A DNA stretch of 64,000 nucleotides from Gammaproteobacteria bacterium. Its GTDB lineage: Bacteria; Pseudomonadota; Gammaproteobacteria; Pseudomonadales; Azotimanducaceae. The notes beneath the pieces are model-generated. The model did no database searches. It saw only the letters and a list, made by a program, of their open reading frames with translations, and was not told the DNA's origin. The translations under genes and the position numbers were made by a program. This document shows, in pieces, positions 1 through 9,635 of this stretch. Where the stretch lies: NCBI GenBank assembly GCA_028821125.1, contig JAPPHD010000001.1, forward strand, positions 1-64,000, given 5' to 3'. Within the stretch, counting starts at the first letter, position 1; each line of letters starts with the position of its first letter.

Positions 1-114
1 CGGGAAAGAGTTCGCATGCGGCGCTTCCCTTTCGGCGCGTTAAGCTCGTCCGAAAACCTAGCGTACGGCAGGATGATGTGGCCGTGCGCCGAAAGGGAAG
101 CGCCGTATGCGAAC
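1..114. repeat. Palindromic dispersed repeat, copy 1
   Basis: The two ends are nearly perfect inverted arms of about 29 bp (arm begins GTTCGCATGCGGCGCTTCCC), so the element can fold into a long hairpin. A second copy in opposite orientation lies at 16206-16321 and shares the arms, most of the centre and the flank CGGGAAAGAG, so this copy probably extends left of the window. It ends 18 bp downstream of the EF-G-like stop codon. It encodes nothing obvious and may be a REP/MITE-type element or act as a transcription end. Confidence 0.8.
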
Positions 115-132
115 TCGCTACCGGCAATCCCC

Positions 133-2166
133 CTATTCCCCATCGTGCCGAAACGCCTTGACGAGCTCCTGCTGATCAAGCGCCGGCACCTGCGCGTAAT
201 GGCTGAACGTCATGGTGAAGCTGCCCTCGCCCCCGGAAAGCGAGTTCAGGCGCGAGTGATAGTCCTGCACCTCTTTCAGCGGCACCTGGCCAAGCACCTC
301 GAGGCGCCCGCCCGCCTCCACGTTGGTGCCCTTCACCGAGCCGCGCATGCCGGAAAGGTCCCCCGCCACATCGCCCATGCAGTGTTCCGGCACCGATACG
401 CTCACGTCCACCACCGGCTCCATGACGATGGGCGTGGCGCTCTGCACCGCGTTCTGGAACGCCCGCTTGCCGGCCTGCACGAAGGCGATCTCCTTCGAGT
501 CCACCGAATGATGCTTGCCGTCGTAAACGGTGACCCGCACATCCTGCAGCGGGTAGCCCGAGATGGCGCCCTCCAGCAGCACCTCGCGCACCCCTTTCTC
601 CACCGCCGGGATGAACTGCGAGGGAATCACCCCGCCCACCACCTTGTCGACGAACTCGAACCCGCCGCCCCGGGGCAGCGGCTCGATACGCAGGTACACC
701 TCGCCGAACTGGCCCGCGCCGCCGGTCTGCTTCTTGTGCCGGTGATGCCCCTCCGCCTTGGCGGTAACGGTTTCCCGGTAGGCGATGGACGGCAGCGACG
801 TGGCCACCTTGACGCCGTATTTGTCCGCCACCTCGTCGAGCGCATTGCGCAGGTGCAGTTCGCCGATGCCGAACAGTACCGTCTCGTTCATCGCCGGAAT
901 GTGATCGAGGCGCAACGTCGGGTCTTCCGCGCAGGCCACGGAAAGAGCCTCGTTCGCCTTCTGGGCCTGGGCATCGGATTCCGCGCTGATGGCCCGGCCG
1001 TACATCGGCTCGGGCAGCGCGGCGGATTCGAGGCGGGTGTCGTCCTGGTCGTGAGCGTCATGCAGAACCGCGTTGAAGAACACGTCCTCGGCCCGCGGGA
1101 TGGCGCAGATGTCTCCCGAGACCGCCGCCTCGACCTCCGTATGGTCCGCCCCGTTCAGCTTGAGCAGATGGCCGATCTTGAGCGGCTTGCGCGCATCGCC
1201 CACGAATATCTGCCGGCCGCGCCTGAGCGTTCCCTGGTGGACCCTGAGCGCCGCCATGCGACCGCGGAAGGGGTCGATGTCCACCTTCACCACATGGGCG
1301 ACCGCATGGGCGTCCGGGTCTGGCGTCAGCGTAACGGGCTCCGCACCGGCGCCAGCCACGAAAGCCGGCGGGTTGCCCTCGGTCGGAGACGGCATGAGCC
1401 TGGCCATGACGTCGAGAAGCTCGGGGATGCCGGTGCCGGTAGCGGCGGAAACGAAACAGACCGGCACCAGGTGGCCGTCGCGCAACGCCAGTTCAAAGGC
1501 GTCGTGCAACTGTTCGGGGGCGATCTCGCCCTCTTCGAGATAGGTTTCCATCAGGTCGTCGTCCATTTCCACCACCTGGTCGACGATCTGCTCGTGTGCG
1601 TCTTCCACCGAGCCGAGATCGGTTTCCCCGCCGTCGCCGTGGAAGAACACGTCGACCACTTCCGCCCCGTTCCCCGCCGGCAGGTTCACCGGCAGGCATT
1701 CGCTGCCGAACGCGTTCTGTACCTGCTCAAGCACCGAAGCAAGATCAATGCCCTCCGCATCGATCCGGTTGACCACCACCATGCGGCACAGGCGGCGCTC
1801 GGTGGCCGCATCCATGGTGCGTTGCGTCATGGTCTCGACGCCGGTGGCGGCATTGACGACGACGGCGGCGGTTTCGACGGCCGGAAGCACCGACAGTGCC
1901 CGGCCGATGAAATCGGGATGCCCCGGCGTGTCGAGCAGGTTGACGTGCACGCCGTCGTGGTCGAAATGGCAGAACCCGGTCTTGAGTGAGTGCTTGAGTT
2001 CCCTTTCCCGGGGGTCGGAGTCGGAAACCGTGGTTCCCGCGTCAACGGAGCCCTTGTGCGGAATCTTTCCGGCGCCGTGCAGCAGGGCATCCGAGAGTTC
2101 GGTCTTGCCGGCGCCGCTGTGTCCCACCAGGGCGATGTTGCGGATCTGTTCGGTGCTGTATGCCAC
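133..2166 (-). CDS. Elongation factor G-like GTPase
   Basis: A 677-aa translational GTPase of the EF-G-like family, cytoplasmic, expected to act on the ribosome. The P-loop GHSGAGKT is at residues 15-22 and the G3 motif DTPGH at 79-83. The G4 motif reads NRID (133-136) instead of the NKMD of canonical EF-G. Length matches full EF-G with domains I-V. The reading frame stays open to 2976, but the GTG at 2166 is chosen because it directly precedes the conserved N-terminus, has a GGGAGG Shine-Dalgarno about 10 nt upstream, and avoids overlap with the divergent TetR gene. The NRID motif suggests a paralogue rather than the housekeeping FusA; its precise role is unknown. Confidence 0.88.
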   Translation of the reverse strand: MAYSTEQIRNIALVGHSGAGKTELSDALLHGAGKIPHKGSVDAGTTVSDSDPRERELKHSLKTGFCHFDHDGVHVNLLDTPGHPDFIGRALSVLPAVETAAVVVNAATGVETMTQRTMDAATERRLCRMVVVNRIDAEGIDLASVLEQVQNAFGSECLPVNLPAGNGAEVVDVFFHGDGGETDLGSVEDAHEQIVDQVVEMDDDLMETYLEEGEIAPEQLHDAFELALRDGHLVPVCFVSAATGTGIPELLDVMARLMPSPTEGNPPAFVAGAGAEPVTLTPDPDAHAVAHVVKVDIDPFRGRMAALRVHQGTLRRGRQIFVGDARKPLKIGHLLKLNGADHTEVEAAVSGDICAIPRAEDVFFNAVLHDAHDQDDTRLESAALPEPMYGRAISAESDAQAQKANEALSVACAEDPTLRLDHIPAMNETVLFGIGELHLRNALDEVADKYGVKVATSLPSIAYRETVTAKAEGHHRHKKQTGGAGQFGEVYLRIEPLPRGGGFEFVDKVVGGVIPSQFIPAVEKGVREVLLEGAISGYPLQDVRVTVYDGKHHSVDSKEIAFVQAGKRAFQNAVQSATPIVMEPVVDVSVSVPEHCMGDVAGDLSGMRGSVKGTNVEAGGRLEVLGQVPLKEVQDYHSRLNSLSGGEGSFTMTFSHYAQVPALDQQELVKAFRHDGE

Positions 2167-2436
2167 GTTCTTGGTGCCTCCCAGCCATAATTCGTTCGTT
2201 TGCCCGACTATAGACCGATTGCCTCCCCGCCGCCTAGCAGCCCGTGGCAAAAGTCCGGGCGCGTCGGCAAAGGCGACAATGAGAGAGGCCGCTGCTAAAG
2301 TGGCCCGGGGGTGGAATCGGGAACGGGCTTTTGCCATGAATGAATTCGTCGGGCACCCGCTTGCCATGGACGGCGAGGACCCGTCGAACTTGTGCGGCAA
2401 TCCGCCGGGCAGGCCCCGATAAGAAATCGGACCGAT

Positions 2437-3111
2437 ATGCCCAAACGTAGCGGAAAGAGCGAAAAACCCAGGAAAGACTCGCGCGAACTGATTCTGGACG
2501 GCGCGGAAACAGTCTTCTCGGAAAAGGGGTTCTACGGCTCCACCACCCGTGACATCGCCGCGCGCTCCGGCGTCCACCTCGGCCTCCTCGGCTACTACTT
2601 TCCCACCAAGCTGGACCTGTACCGGGCTGTCATCACGCGGCGGGCCGAGGAATACTCCGGTGCCATGCTGGCGTCCCTGCATGGCGTCCGGGGCGGCGGC
2701 GACTGGGAGGACGTACCGGTCGGGGCCCTGATCCAGGCGCTGTTCAGGCCGATCGTCGACTTCTCGCTCAACCGCGGACCGGGCTGGAAGAACTACATCA
2801 GGCTTTTGGCGCGCGCGGCCAACACCCGGCGCACCGAGCCCTACGTGCAGACCTTCATGGAAACCTTCAACCCGGTAAGCCTCGAGTTCATCGACGTTCT
2901 GAAGCAGCGCTTCCCCAACGCCGCCGAGGAGGACATCTACTGGTCGCAGAGCTTCCTGGCGGGTGCCATCAATCATGCGCTGATCGAAACGGAAGCGGTG
3001 GACCGGTATTCAAACGGCCTCTGCAAATCCTCCGACCTGGAAACGGTGCTCGCCAAGCTCGGTCCGTTCTTCGCGGCGGGCATGATCCGCCTCGCCCAGG
3101 GCGAAAGCTGA
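2437..3111 (+). CDS. TetR/AcrR family transcriptional regulator
   Basis: A 224-aa regulator with an N-terminal TetR helix-turn-helix: the segment with FSEKGFYGSTTRDIAARSGV followed by a YYFPTKLDLY-type turn is diagnostic. The C-terminal ligand domain is family-specific and gives no ligand. ATG at 2437 is preferred over the upstream frame start at 2392 because the basic, lysine-rich N-terminus begins there. It is divergent from the EF-G-like gene (270 bp between starts) and convergent with the TSUP permease, whose stop is only 17 bp away. Either neighbour could be its target; the sequence does not decide. Confidence 0.85.
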   Translation: MPKRSGKSEKPRKDSRELILDGAETVFSEKGFYGSTTRDIAARSGVHLGLLGYYFPTKLDLYRAVITRRAEEYSGAMLASLHGVRGGGDWEDVPVGALIQALFRPIVDFSLNRGPGWKNYIRLLARAANTRRTEPYVQTFMETFNPVSLEFIDVLKQRFPNAAEEDIYWSQSFLAGAINHALIETEAVDRYSNGLCKSSDLETVLAKLGPFFAAGMIRLAQGES

Positions 3112-3128
3112 TACGGAACGCGCCCGAT

Positions 3129-3878
3129 TCAGTTTCCGAAGGTGTCCAGGATACCCTTGGCGAAACAGAAGGCTCCCAGCGCCAGGATGACGTAACCGCT
3201 GATACGGCGGAACCTGTCCTCGTCGAGGCGTCCGAGCAGCCGCGTACCGATGCGGGCGCCCAGAACGGCGATCAGGCAGGCCACCGCAATCAGCCATGCG
3301 GGCCCGTCGACATCGGTATCCACGGCCGCCCCCACCACGACGCTGTAATAGCCGATCTTCGCCAGGTGGCCGAGTGTCTGGGTAAAGGCCTTGCTCGCCA
3401 CCACCTCGTAACGGTTGAGCGGCGAATTGAGAAAGAAAGCATCGAGCAGCGGCCCGGAGGCCCCGGCACAGAGCTGCGCCGCGGTGACCACGAACCCGCA
3501 GGAAAACGCCGTGACCGGCCGCCGGACGTCGAGAGCAAGGCCCGCCGGCATGGCGCGCGCCAGCCAGGGAAAGGCGCCGATCAGCATCAGCACCACACCG
3601 GGCTCCGGCACCAGGGTCACGGCGGCGAACCCGCCCAGCACCAGGACCGCGCCGGCAACGTACGGAGGCACGATTTCCCACCGCATGTGCCGGCGCAGAA
3701 ACAGCCAGCGCGCCCCGTTCGATGTGGCCTGCACCGCGCCGTGCACGATCATCGCTGCGGTGACGGGCAGCAGGGTAACCAGCACGCCCATGAGGACCAG
3801 CCCACCCGCCATGCCGATGACGCCGGAGAGAATTGAAGTTGCCAGTACGCAGACGAGGATTGCTGTCCAGACTGTCAT
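3129..3878 (-). CDS. TSUP (TauE/SafE) family membrane permease
   Basis: A 249-aa integral membrane protein with about eight hydrophobic segments in the two-half layout of TSUP/TauE-SafE permeases. The first half carries the glycine-rich GVIGMAGG motif near residues 19-26. Members export sulfite, organosulfonates or other small anions; the substrate here is unknown. ATG at 3878 has a good GAGGAG Shine-Dalgarno 7 nt upstream. It lies downstream of nothing in a tight operon: about 100 bp separates its start from the end of the TonB receptor gene on the same strand. Confidence 0.82.
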   Translation of the reverse strand: MTVWTAILVCVLATSILSGVIGMAGGLVLMGVLVTLLPVTAAMIVHGAVQATSNGARWLFLRRHMRWEIVPPYVAGAVLVLGGFAAVTLVPEPGVVLMLIGAFPWLARAMPAGLALDVRRPVTAFSCGFVVTAAQLCAGASGPLLDAFFLNSPLNRYEVVASKAFTQTLGHLAKIGYYSVVVGAAVDTDVDGPAWLIAVACLIAVLGARIGTRLLGRLDEDRFRRISGYVILALGAFCFAKGILDTFGN

Positions 3879-3981
3879 TGCGTTTCTCCTCGGCGATCCG
3901 GCAAATCTTCATGTTCCTTGCAAGCGGGTCAGGTTGTCGTTTGCCGCCACCTCTCGCTGAGTTGACCGGGGCCACGGTCGG

Positions 3982-6585
3982 TTACATCCTGATTCCCATG
4001 GCCAGGAAAACGCGCCGCCCCCGGGGATCCGACGAGCGGGGATCGTAGCTGCCGGCTATGGCGACATGGGGAGGGTCGGCATCGAGCAGGTTGGCGGCGC
4101 CGAGGGTTATCGTCGTCTCGTTGCCCCCGCCGGGGAAACCGCGGAACGAGAAGCGTACGTTTGCATCGAGGGTCGTGAAGCTGTCGATGGAGCCGCCGCC
4201 GTCGTCTTCGTAGCCGCCGACATGGCGCACCAGGGCGTTGAGTTCCATCGCCCGCCGCGACCAGGACAGGCCGGCCGTCGCCCGGAAATCCTGGTTGGGC
4301 GCGCCGACGTTGGCGCGATTGAGCTTTCCCAGCGCATCGATTTCGATGCCGGCATTGGTCACGTCGTATTCCAGCAGCCAGGTCGCCTCGACCCATCCGG
4401 AGAGCAGCCCCTGACCCGCAGCCAGGCTCGCCCGGGCGCTCAGGTCGATGCCGCTCGTGCGGATCCGGTCGGCATTGATGAAAGCCACGTTGACGATGGA
4501 GATCGTCCCCGCGGAGGTGCGTTCGATGCGCGCATCGAAGGGGTCGGCGTTGACGATCGCCTGGGCGTTCTCCTTGCGCAGCACGTCCTTGAACGAATAG
4601 CGCCAGTAGTCCGCATTCAATGCCCAGGTTCCACCGTGCTGCCAGGTGAAACCCGCGTTGAACGCGCGTGACGTTTCCGGTTTCAGGGATGGATCGCCCA
4701 GGGTGCGGCGACCCGCAAAGGTTCTCGAACCGTCGTGGTCGACGATATTCGTGAAATTGGTCTGTGCGCCCCGGGTCTGCAACGGTGACGGCGCCCGGAA
4801 GGAGGTGCTGAACGAAGCCCGCAGCGACAGTGCGTCCGCGGCGCGCACCAGAAGCGTGACTTTCGGGTCCAGCGTGTCGCCCACACCGGGTCCGTAGTCC
4901 TCGTAACGCAGCGCGCCGGTAACCTCCACGCTGTCTCCGAGCGGCAGCCAGGTCTCGCCGTAAGCGGCATAGACGTCGTCCTTCGCCGAAAAGTCCGGGT
5001 TGCCGATCAGGAACGCCCAGCCATCCTGGCGGGTCACGGCGTCGTACTGGAAATCCAGGGTCTGTTTACGGTACTGGGCTCCGACGGCATAGCCGCCTCG
5101 ACCACCGGGCAGATCGCCGGTGATGTTCGCTTCCACCGTGGTAAGCCGCGATTTCCCATCACCCCTGTAGTTGCCGATGATGAACTCGTACAGCTCCGGC
5201 CCGTTGAACAGCTCATCGCCCGGATTCGCCGCGAAGGTGGAGCTGAAGGGATTGAAGAATAGGCAGCCGCCCTGTCCCGGTATCCTGGCCGGTCCGGACC
5301 CGCAGCCGTCGCCGCCGAACCCCTCGAGGGCCGCCTGAAAGTTGGCCGCGTGCACGTCGCGGGGATTGAGCAACGCATCGTTGACGCCGTGCACCACGGC
5401 AATATCCCAATTCGCGGCATCGGCAAGCCGGCCTTCCATACCGGCCGCAAACCGCACGGTCTCGTGCTTGTAGTAGTTGATCTCCGGGGGGTGCCCGTAG
5501 CCGTATGGACGGCCCTGAAAGAACACGTCTTCGCCATGGGGATTGCCCGGGTGGTAAGCCGGAACCACCGGCGTGTTGAGTACGGGGAAACTGGGGGATA
5601 CGTCGCGGCTGATGTCGTTGTGCGCGTAACCGAATTCGGCCCAGAGTTCCGCACCCTGCTCCCGGCGCCACGAGACCCGCCCCCAGGTCTGCACCCGTTG
5701 TTCATTGGGTATCGCCGTAAGCTGGGGGCCGTAGTCGAAACGGCAGATCTCGCTGTCGCCGGGGAGTTGCTGCAACAGGCCTTCGTATCGCTCGCAACCG
5801 GGGTCGGCCAGGGTCCGCCCCAGGGAGGGCACGTTGAAACTGCCCGGATTGCCGAAGCCGCTGGTGGCGGGCCGCAGCCAATCCACCTCGGTCAGCACGA
5901 GGCTCGTGCGGTCCAGGTAGCTGGCGGCGAGCAGGAACTCGCCATCGCCGGCGAAGGCGCCGCCGTACACGCCGTCGAGGCTGAGATCTTCCTGGGAACC
6001 GTCGTTCGTGCGCGCACGGTATTCGGCCTGGAACTCGAGGCCCTCGAATCCCCGGCGGGTAATGAAGTTGGCCACGCCCGCCACCGCCTCGGAGCCGTAT
6101 ATCGCGGCGGCCCCGTCCTTCAGGATTTCCACGCGCCCGATGGCGAGCAGGGGCACAAGGCCGGCCAGATCCACGAAACTCGACCCGTCGTCGGTCTGCA
6201 CGGCAGACAGCACCTGCCGCCGGCCGTTCAGCAGCACCAGCGTCGAGGCGACGCCGAGCCCCCGCAGATTGACGTTGGCCGTGCCGCCCGTCCAGTTCTG
6301 GGTGAGGTTGTCTGAATTGTTCTCAGCGCCCGCGTTGATCGCGAGCACCCCCACCAGGTCGCGGATGTCCCTCAAGCCCGCATCGGCCAGGCCCTGCGCC
6401 CCGTAGCTCGACAGCGGCGAGGGTGAGTCGCCCTGCCGGCCGATGCGGCTGCCGGTCTTAGCGGTGACGACCACTTCCTCGACCACGCCCGCCTGGGCCG
6501 CACCATTCGGGGCAAACAAGGCGGAGCACAGTGCCAGCGCAACGCTCGCCGCCATGCCTTTCATGGAACGACTATTGGGAACCAT
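3982..6585 (-). CDS. TonB-dependent outer-membrane receptor
   Basis: An 867-aa outer-membrane receptor. A signal peptide ends near AAQA (about residue 32), followed by a TonB-box-like EEVVVTA, a plug domain containing NVNLRGLG and LVLLNGRRQ, and a long C-terminal barrel rich in alternating aromatic strands ending in a hydrophobic, Met-terminated strand. Substrate unknown. The frame opens with a TTG at 6594 that overlaps the recJ stop (TTGA), but ATG 6585 has AAGGGA about 9 nt upstream and is preferred; ATG 6564 is a further option. It may be co-transcribed behind recJ. A paralogue-like receptor lies at 29534-32473. Confidence 0.88.
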   Translation of the reverse strand: MVPNSRSMKGMAASVALALCSALFAPNGAAQAGVVEEVVVTAKTGSRIGRQGDSPSPLSSYGAQGLADAGLRDIRDLVGVLAINAGAENNSDNLTQNWTGGTANVNLRGLGVASTLVLLNGRRQVLSAVQTDDGSSFVDLAGLVPLLAIGRVEILKDGAAAIYGSEAVAGVANFITRRGFEGLEFQAEYRARTNDGSQEDLSLDGVYGGAFAGDGEFLLAASYLDRTSLVLTEVDWLRPATSGFGNPGSFNVPSLGRTLADPGCERYEGLLQQLPGDSEICRFDYGPQLTAIPNEQRVQTWGRVSWRREQGAELWAEFGYAHNDISRDVSPSFPVLNTPVVPAYHPGNPHGEDVFFQGRPYGYGHPPEINYYKHETVRFAAGMEGRLADAANWDIAVVHGVNDALLNPRDVHAANFQAALEGFGGDGCGSGPARIPGQGGCLFFNPFSSTFAANPGDELFNGPELYEFIIGNYRGDGKSRLTTVEANITGDLPGGRGGYAVGAQYRKQTLDFQYDAVTRQDGWAFLIGNPDFSAKDDVYAAYGETWLPLGDSVEVTGALRYEDYGPGVGDTLDPKVTLLVRAADALSLRASFSTSFRAPSPLQTRGAQTNFTNIVDHDGSRTFAGRRTLGDPSLKPETSRAFNAGFTWQHGGTWALNADYWRYSFKDVLRKENAQAIVNADPFDARIERTSAGTISIVNVAFINADRIRTSGIDLSARASLAAGQGLLSGWVEATWLLEYDVTNAGIEIDALGKLNRANVGAPNQDFRATAGLSWSRRAMELNALVRHVGGYEDDGGGSIDSFTTLDANVRFSFRGFPGGGNETTITLGAANLLDADPPHVAIAGSYDPRSSDPRGRRVFLAMGIRM

Positions 6586-6590
6586 GTGTT

Positions 6591-8321
6591 TCAATCCCTT
6601 TGCCTTACGTGCTCAAGGCGCAACTGCACCGTCTGCGCGCCGCCATAGTCGTTGATGTCCAGCCTGTAGACCGCATGCAGGCGGGCGGCGCCGGGCAGCG
6701 GGGGCTGATTGAAGGCGATGGCATCGACGAGGCGGGCGCCGGACCGGAGTACCAGCTTGAGGTGGGTTTCGCCCACTACGCGCTGGTTGACGATCTCGAA
6801 CTCGCCGTGGAACGAGGGCTCGGGGAACGCCTGGCCCCAGGGGCCGCCGTCGGCCAGGTGTACGGCGTTCTGGAGGGTGATTTCGGAACTGGAGAGTTCG
6901 CCGTCGGTCTCGATCCTGGCCTCGAGAGCAGCCGGTGGCAGGCGGTCTTGAACGATCCGGTCGAAGGCCTTTGCGAAATGCTCGTAGTGGACACGCCGGA
7001 TGGAAAGGCCCGCGGCCATGGCGTGGCCGCCGAACTTGACCAGAAGCCCCGGGTGGCGGGCGGCCAGTGCGTCGAGGGCGTCGCGGATGTGCAGTTCGGG
7101 CACGGAGCGTGCGGAGCCGCGCAACGCTTCCGGTTCGGCGCCTCCTGCGGGCGCAAAGGCGACCACCGGGCGGTTGATGCGCTCGCGCAGCCTACCGGCG
7201 ACGATGCCGACGATTCCCTGGTGCCAGTCTGGGTCGAAAACCGAGACGCCGTAGCGTTCCTGGGTCTTGCGCCCCTGTTCTGCCACGATCAGTTCGGCCT
7301 CCGCCACCATTTCCCGCTGCAACTCGCGCCGCGTGCGGTTGAGTTCATCCAGGGCGGCCGCGTGTTGCCGTGCCTCGGCGAGAGAATCCGCCAGCAGGCA
7401 CCGGATGCCCAACGACATGTCTTTCAGCCGTCCGGCCGCATTCAGCCTGGGGCCGATCTGGAACCCCAGGTCGGAGGCCCGCAACCCCGGCAGGCTCCTT
7501 CCTGATACTTCCGCCAGAGCCTGAATGCCATGCCGGCAACGGCCTTTGCGCATGCGCACGAGCCCCTGGTGAACCAGGGTGCGGTTGTTGCGGTCAAGGG
7601 GAACCACGTCCGCGACCGTGCCCAGGGCAACCAGGTCGAGCCATTGGGCGAGGTTCGGCTCCTCCCTGCCGTTGCCGGCGAACCAGCCTGCTTCGCCGAG
7701 AACGCGGCGCACCCGGGAGAGAACGCAATAGATGACACCGACGCCGGCGATGGCCTTGCTCGGAAAGCCGCAGCCGGGCACGTTCGGATTGACAATGGCA
7801 TGGGCCGGCGGCAGCCGGGCGCCGGGGAGGTGATGATCGGTGACGATGACATCGACACCGCCGGCGTTGGCCAGCTCGACGCCCTCGATGCTGGAGACGC
7901 CGTTGTCTACCGTGATCAGCAGGTCCGGCTCCCTGGCCAGCGCCACTCGAACGATTTCCGGGGACAGGCCGTAACCGAACTCGAACCGGTTCGGAACCAC
8001 GAAATCGACCCTTTCCGCGCCGAAGGCTTGCAACACCGATACGCCGAGCGCCACAGACGTTGCGCCGTCCGCATCGAAGTCGCCGACGAAGAGGATGTGC
8101 TGCCCTTCCCGGACGGCCCGGGCGATGCGCTGCGCGGCGGTATCGATATCCCGCATGGGCGCGGGATCCTCAAGGCCCGCCAGCGACCGCTCGAGTTCCG
8201 CCGCCGAGGTAATGCCCCGGTTTCCGTAGATCCTGCGCAACAGGTCGGGAACGCCCGGCAGGTCCGGCGTCGCGCCTTCCCGTTCCACGATCGTCAGTGG
8301 GGAGTCAGCGTGCAAAGACAC
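6591..8321 (-). CDS. recJ: Single-stranded-DNA-specific exonuclease RecJ
   Basis: A 576-aa DHH-family 5'-3' ssDNA exonuclease of recombination and mismatch repair. DHH motifs are visible in order: DFDADGATS (motif I, about residues 79-87 within LFVGDFDADG), a DNG motif, and TDHHLPGA (DHH motif); a DHHA1-type segment with GGHAMAAG follows in the C-terminal half. Length is typical. The start is GTG 8321, 8 bp after the hom stop on the same strand, so hom-recJ are probably co-transcribed. In Pseudomonas the same neighbourhood holds thrC between hom and recJ; it is absent here. Confidence 0.93.
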   Translation of the reverse strand: MSLHADSPLTIVEREGATPDLPGVPDLLRRIYGNRGITSAAELERSLAGLEDPAPMRDIDTAAQRIARAVREGQHILFVGDFDADGATSVALGVSVLQAFGAERVDFVVPNRFEFGYGLSPEIVRVALAREPDLLITVDNGVSSIEGVELANAGGVDVIVTDHHLPGARLPPAHAIVNPNVPGCGFPSKAIAGVGVIYCVLSRVRRVLGEAGWFAGNGREEPNLAQWLDLVALGTVADVVPLDRNNRTLVHQGLVRMRKGRCRHGIQALAEVSGRSLPGLRASDLGFQIGPRLNAAGRLKDMSLGIRCLLADSLAEARQHAAALDELNRTRRELQREMVAEAELIVAEQGRKTQERYGVSVFDPDWHQGIVGIVAGRLRERINRPVVAFAPAGGAEPEALRGSARSVPELHIRDALDALAARHPGLLVKFGGHAMAAGLSIRRVHYEHFAKAFDRIVQDRLPPAALEARIETDGELSSSEITLQNAVHLADGGPWGQAFPEPSFHGEFEIVNQRVVGETHLKLVLRSGARLVDAIAFNQPPLPGAARLHAVYRLDINDYGGAQTVQLRLEHVRQRD

Positions 8322-8329
8322 CTGCCCGG

Positions 8330-9622
8330 TCAGTCAAAGTGCTCCACCCGCATGCACTTTATGTTGCCCACGACTTCCGGCATCGCCTGCACTGCGGCGA
8401 TCGCCGCGTCCATCACCGCCTCGCGAACGCTGTCCGTCAGGATGACGATGGGTACCCAGGACGACCGGCTGCCGTCCCCGTTGATGCGAATGGCCCGTTC
8501 GCGCTGCACCGCGCCCTCGATGCTGATGTCGTTCGCGCCGAGTATGTTGGCCACCTTGCCGAATACGCCCGGCGCATCCCGGGCCGGAATGCGCAGGTAG
8601 AAGGCGGACTGCACGGCGCTCATGGGAAGCATCTGCCGTTCCCCGCCGCCGGCGCGATACTTAAGCGCCTCGCCCCTGGCGATGGCTATGAGATCGGACA
8701 CCACCGACGACGCCGTCGGCCCCGCGCCGGCGCCCGCACCATGGAACAGGGACGCCCCGGCCGCATCGCTTTCGATGAGCACCGCATTCATGACGCCGCG
8801 AACCTGCGCCAGCATGCCGTGTTCGGGCACGAGCGTCGGGTGCACCCGGGCTTCGATGCCGTTATCCGAACGGCGCGCTATGCCCAGATGCTTGATGCCA
8901 TAGCCCAGTTCCGCCGCGTAGCCGATGTCTTCCGCGGTAACGCCGGCGATGCCCTCGGTGAAGACGCCGTCCATGCCGAAGCCCACGTCGAAGGCCAGCG
9001 CCGCGAGAATGGAGAGCTTGTGGGCCGCATCGATGCCTTCCACATCGAAGGTCGGATCGGCTTCCGCGTAGCCGAGCGACTGTGCCGCCGCCAGGGCATC
9101 CGCGAAGGTGGAGCCCTGCTCGGCCATGGCCGTCAATATGTAGTTCGACGTGCCGTTGATGATGCCCGCCACGGTACGCACCCGGCTGGCCGCGAGCCCC
9201 CGGGTGAGCGAACCGATGATCGGAATGCCGCCGGCCACCGCTGCCTCGAAGCCGAGCCCCACCCCCTGCTTCGCGGCGCCGGCAAGCAGTTCGTCGCCGA
9301 ACCGGGCGATGATCGCCTTGTTCGCCGTGACCACGGATTGCCCGCACGAGATGGCGTCCCTCACCAGGCGCGCGGCGCGGTCCTCGCCGCCGATGAGTTC
9401 CACCACCACGTCGACATCGTCGTGGAGCAGGGTTCCCAGATCCGTGGAGAATTCCGCGCCCGCCAGGTCCGCTTCCGGCCGGGGGGTGCGGCTGGCAACC
9501 CTGACGAGCTTCAGCGGACGGCCCGCCTGGCGCTCCAGGTGGCCGGCGCTCGCCGCGAACAGGCCGAGAACGCCCCGGGCGACGGTGCCGAGCCCGGCAA
9601 TGCCGATACGCAACGGTTGCAA
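8330..9622 (-). CDS. hom: Homoserine dehydrogenase
   Basis: A 430-aa monofunctional homoserine dehydrogenase, which reduces aspartate semialdehyde to homoserine for threonine and methionine synthesis. The N-terminal Rossmann motif GIAGLGTVARG, the catalytic-domain segment ANKAIIARFGDELL, and a C-terminal ACT-type regulatory domain (from about residue 345, starting SAFYLRIPARD) are visible. The frame extends to 9658, but TTG 9622 lies immediately before the conserved N-terminus and has a TGGAG Shine-Dalgarno at 7 nt; the longer start would overlap dsbC. It lies 13 bp after the dsbC stop, consistent with a dsbC-hom-recJ transcript. Confidence 0.93.
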   Translation of the reverse strand: MQPLRIGIAGLGTVARGVLGLFAASAGHLERQAGRPLKLVRVASRTPRPEADLAGAEFSTDLGTLLHDDVDVVVELIGGEDRAARLVRDAISCGQSVVTANKAIIARFGDELLAGAAKQGVGLGFEAAVAGGIPIIGSLTRGLAASRVRTVAGIINGTSNYILTAMAEQGSTFADALAAAQSLGYAEADPTFDVEGIDAAHKLSILAALAFDVGFGMDGVFTEGIAGVTAEDIGYAAELGYGIKHLGIARRSDNGIEARVHPTLVPEHGMLAQVRGVMNAVLIESDAAGASLFHGAGAGAGPTASSVVSDLIAIARGEALKYRAGGGERQMLPMSAVQSAFYLRIPARDAPGVFGKVANILGANDISIEGAVQRERAIRINGDGSRSSWVPIVILTDSVREAVMDAAIAAVQAMPEVVGNIKCMRVEHFD

Positions 9623-9635
9623 CGAACGGCTCCAG

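Noticed and set aside
16-1989. 657-aa plus-strand frame antisense to the EF-G-like gene
   Set aside because: It is a shadow frame created by GC-rich codon bias; the minus strand encodes a clear translational GTPase.
2167-2976. N-terminal extension of the EF-G-like frame
   Set aside because: It would overlap the TetR gene and is not EF-G-like; the GTG at 2166 has a good Shine-Dalgarno.
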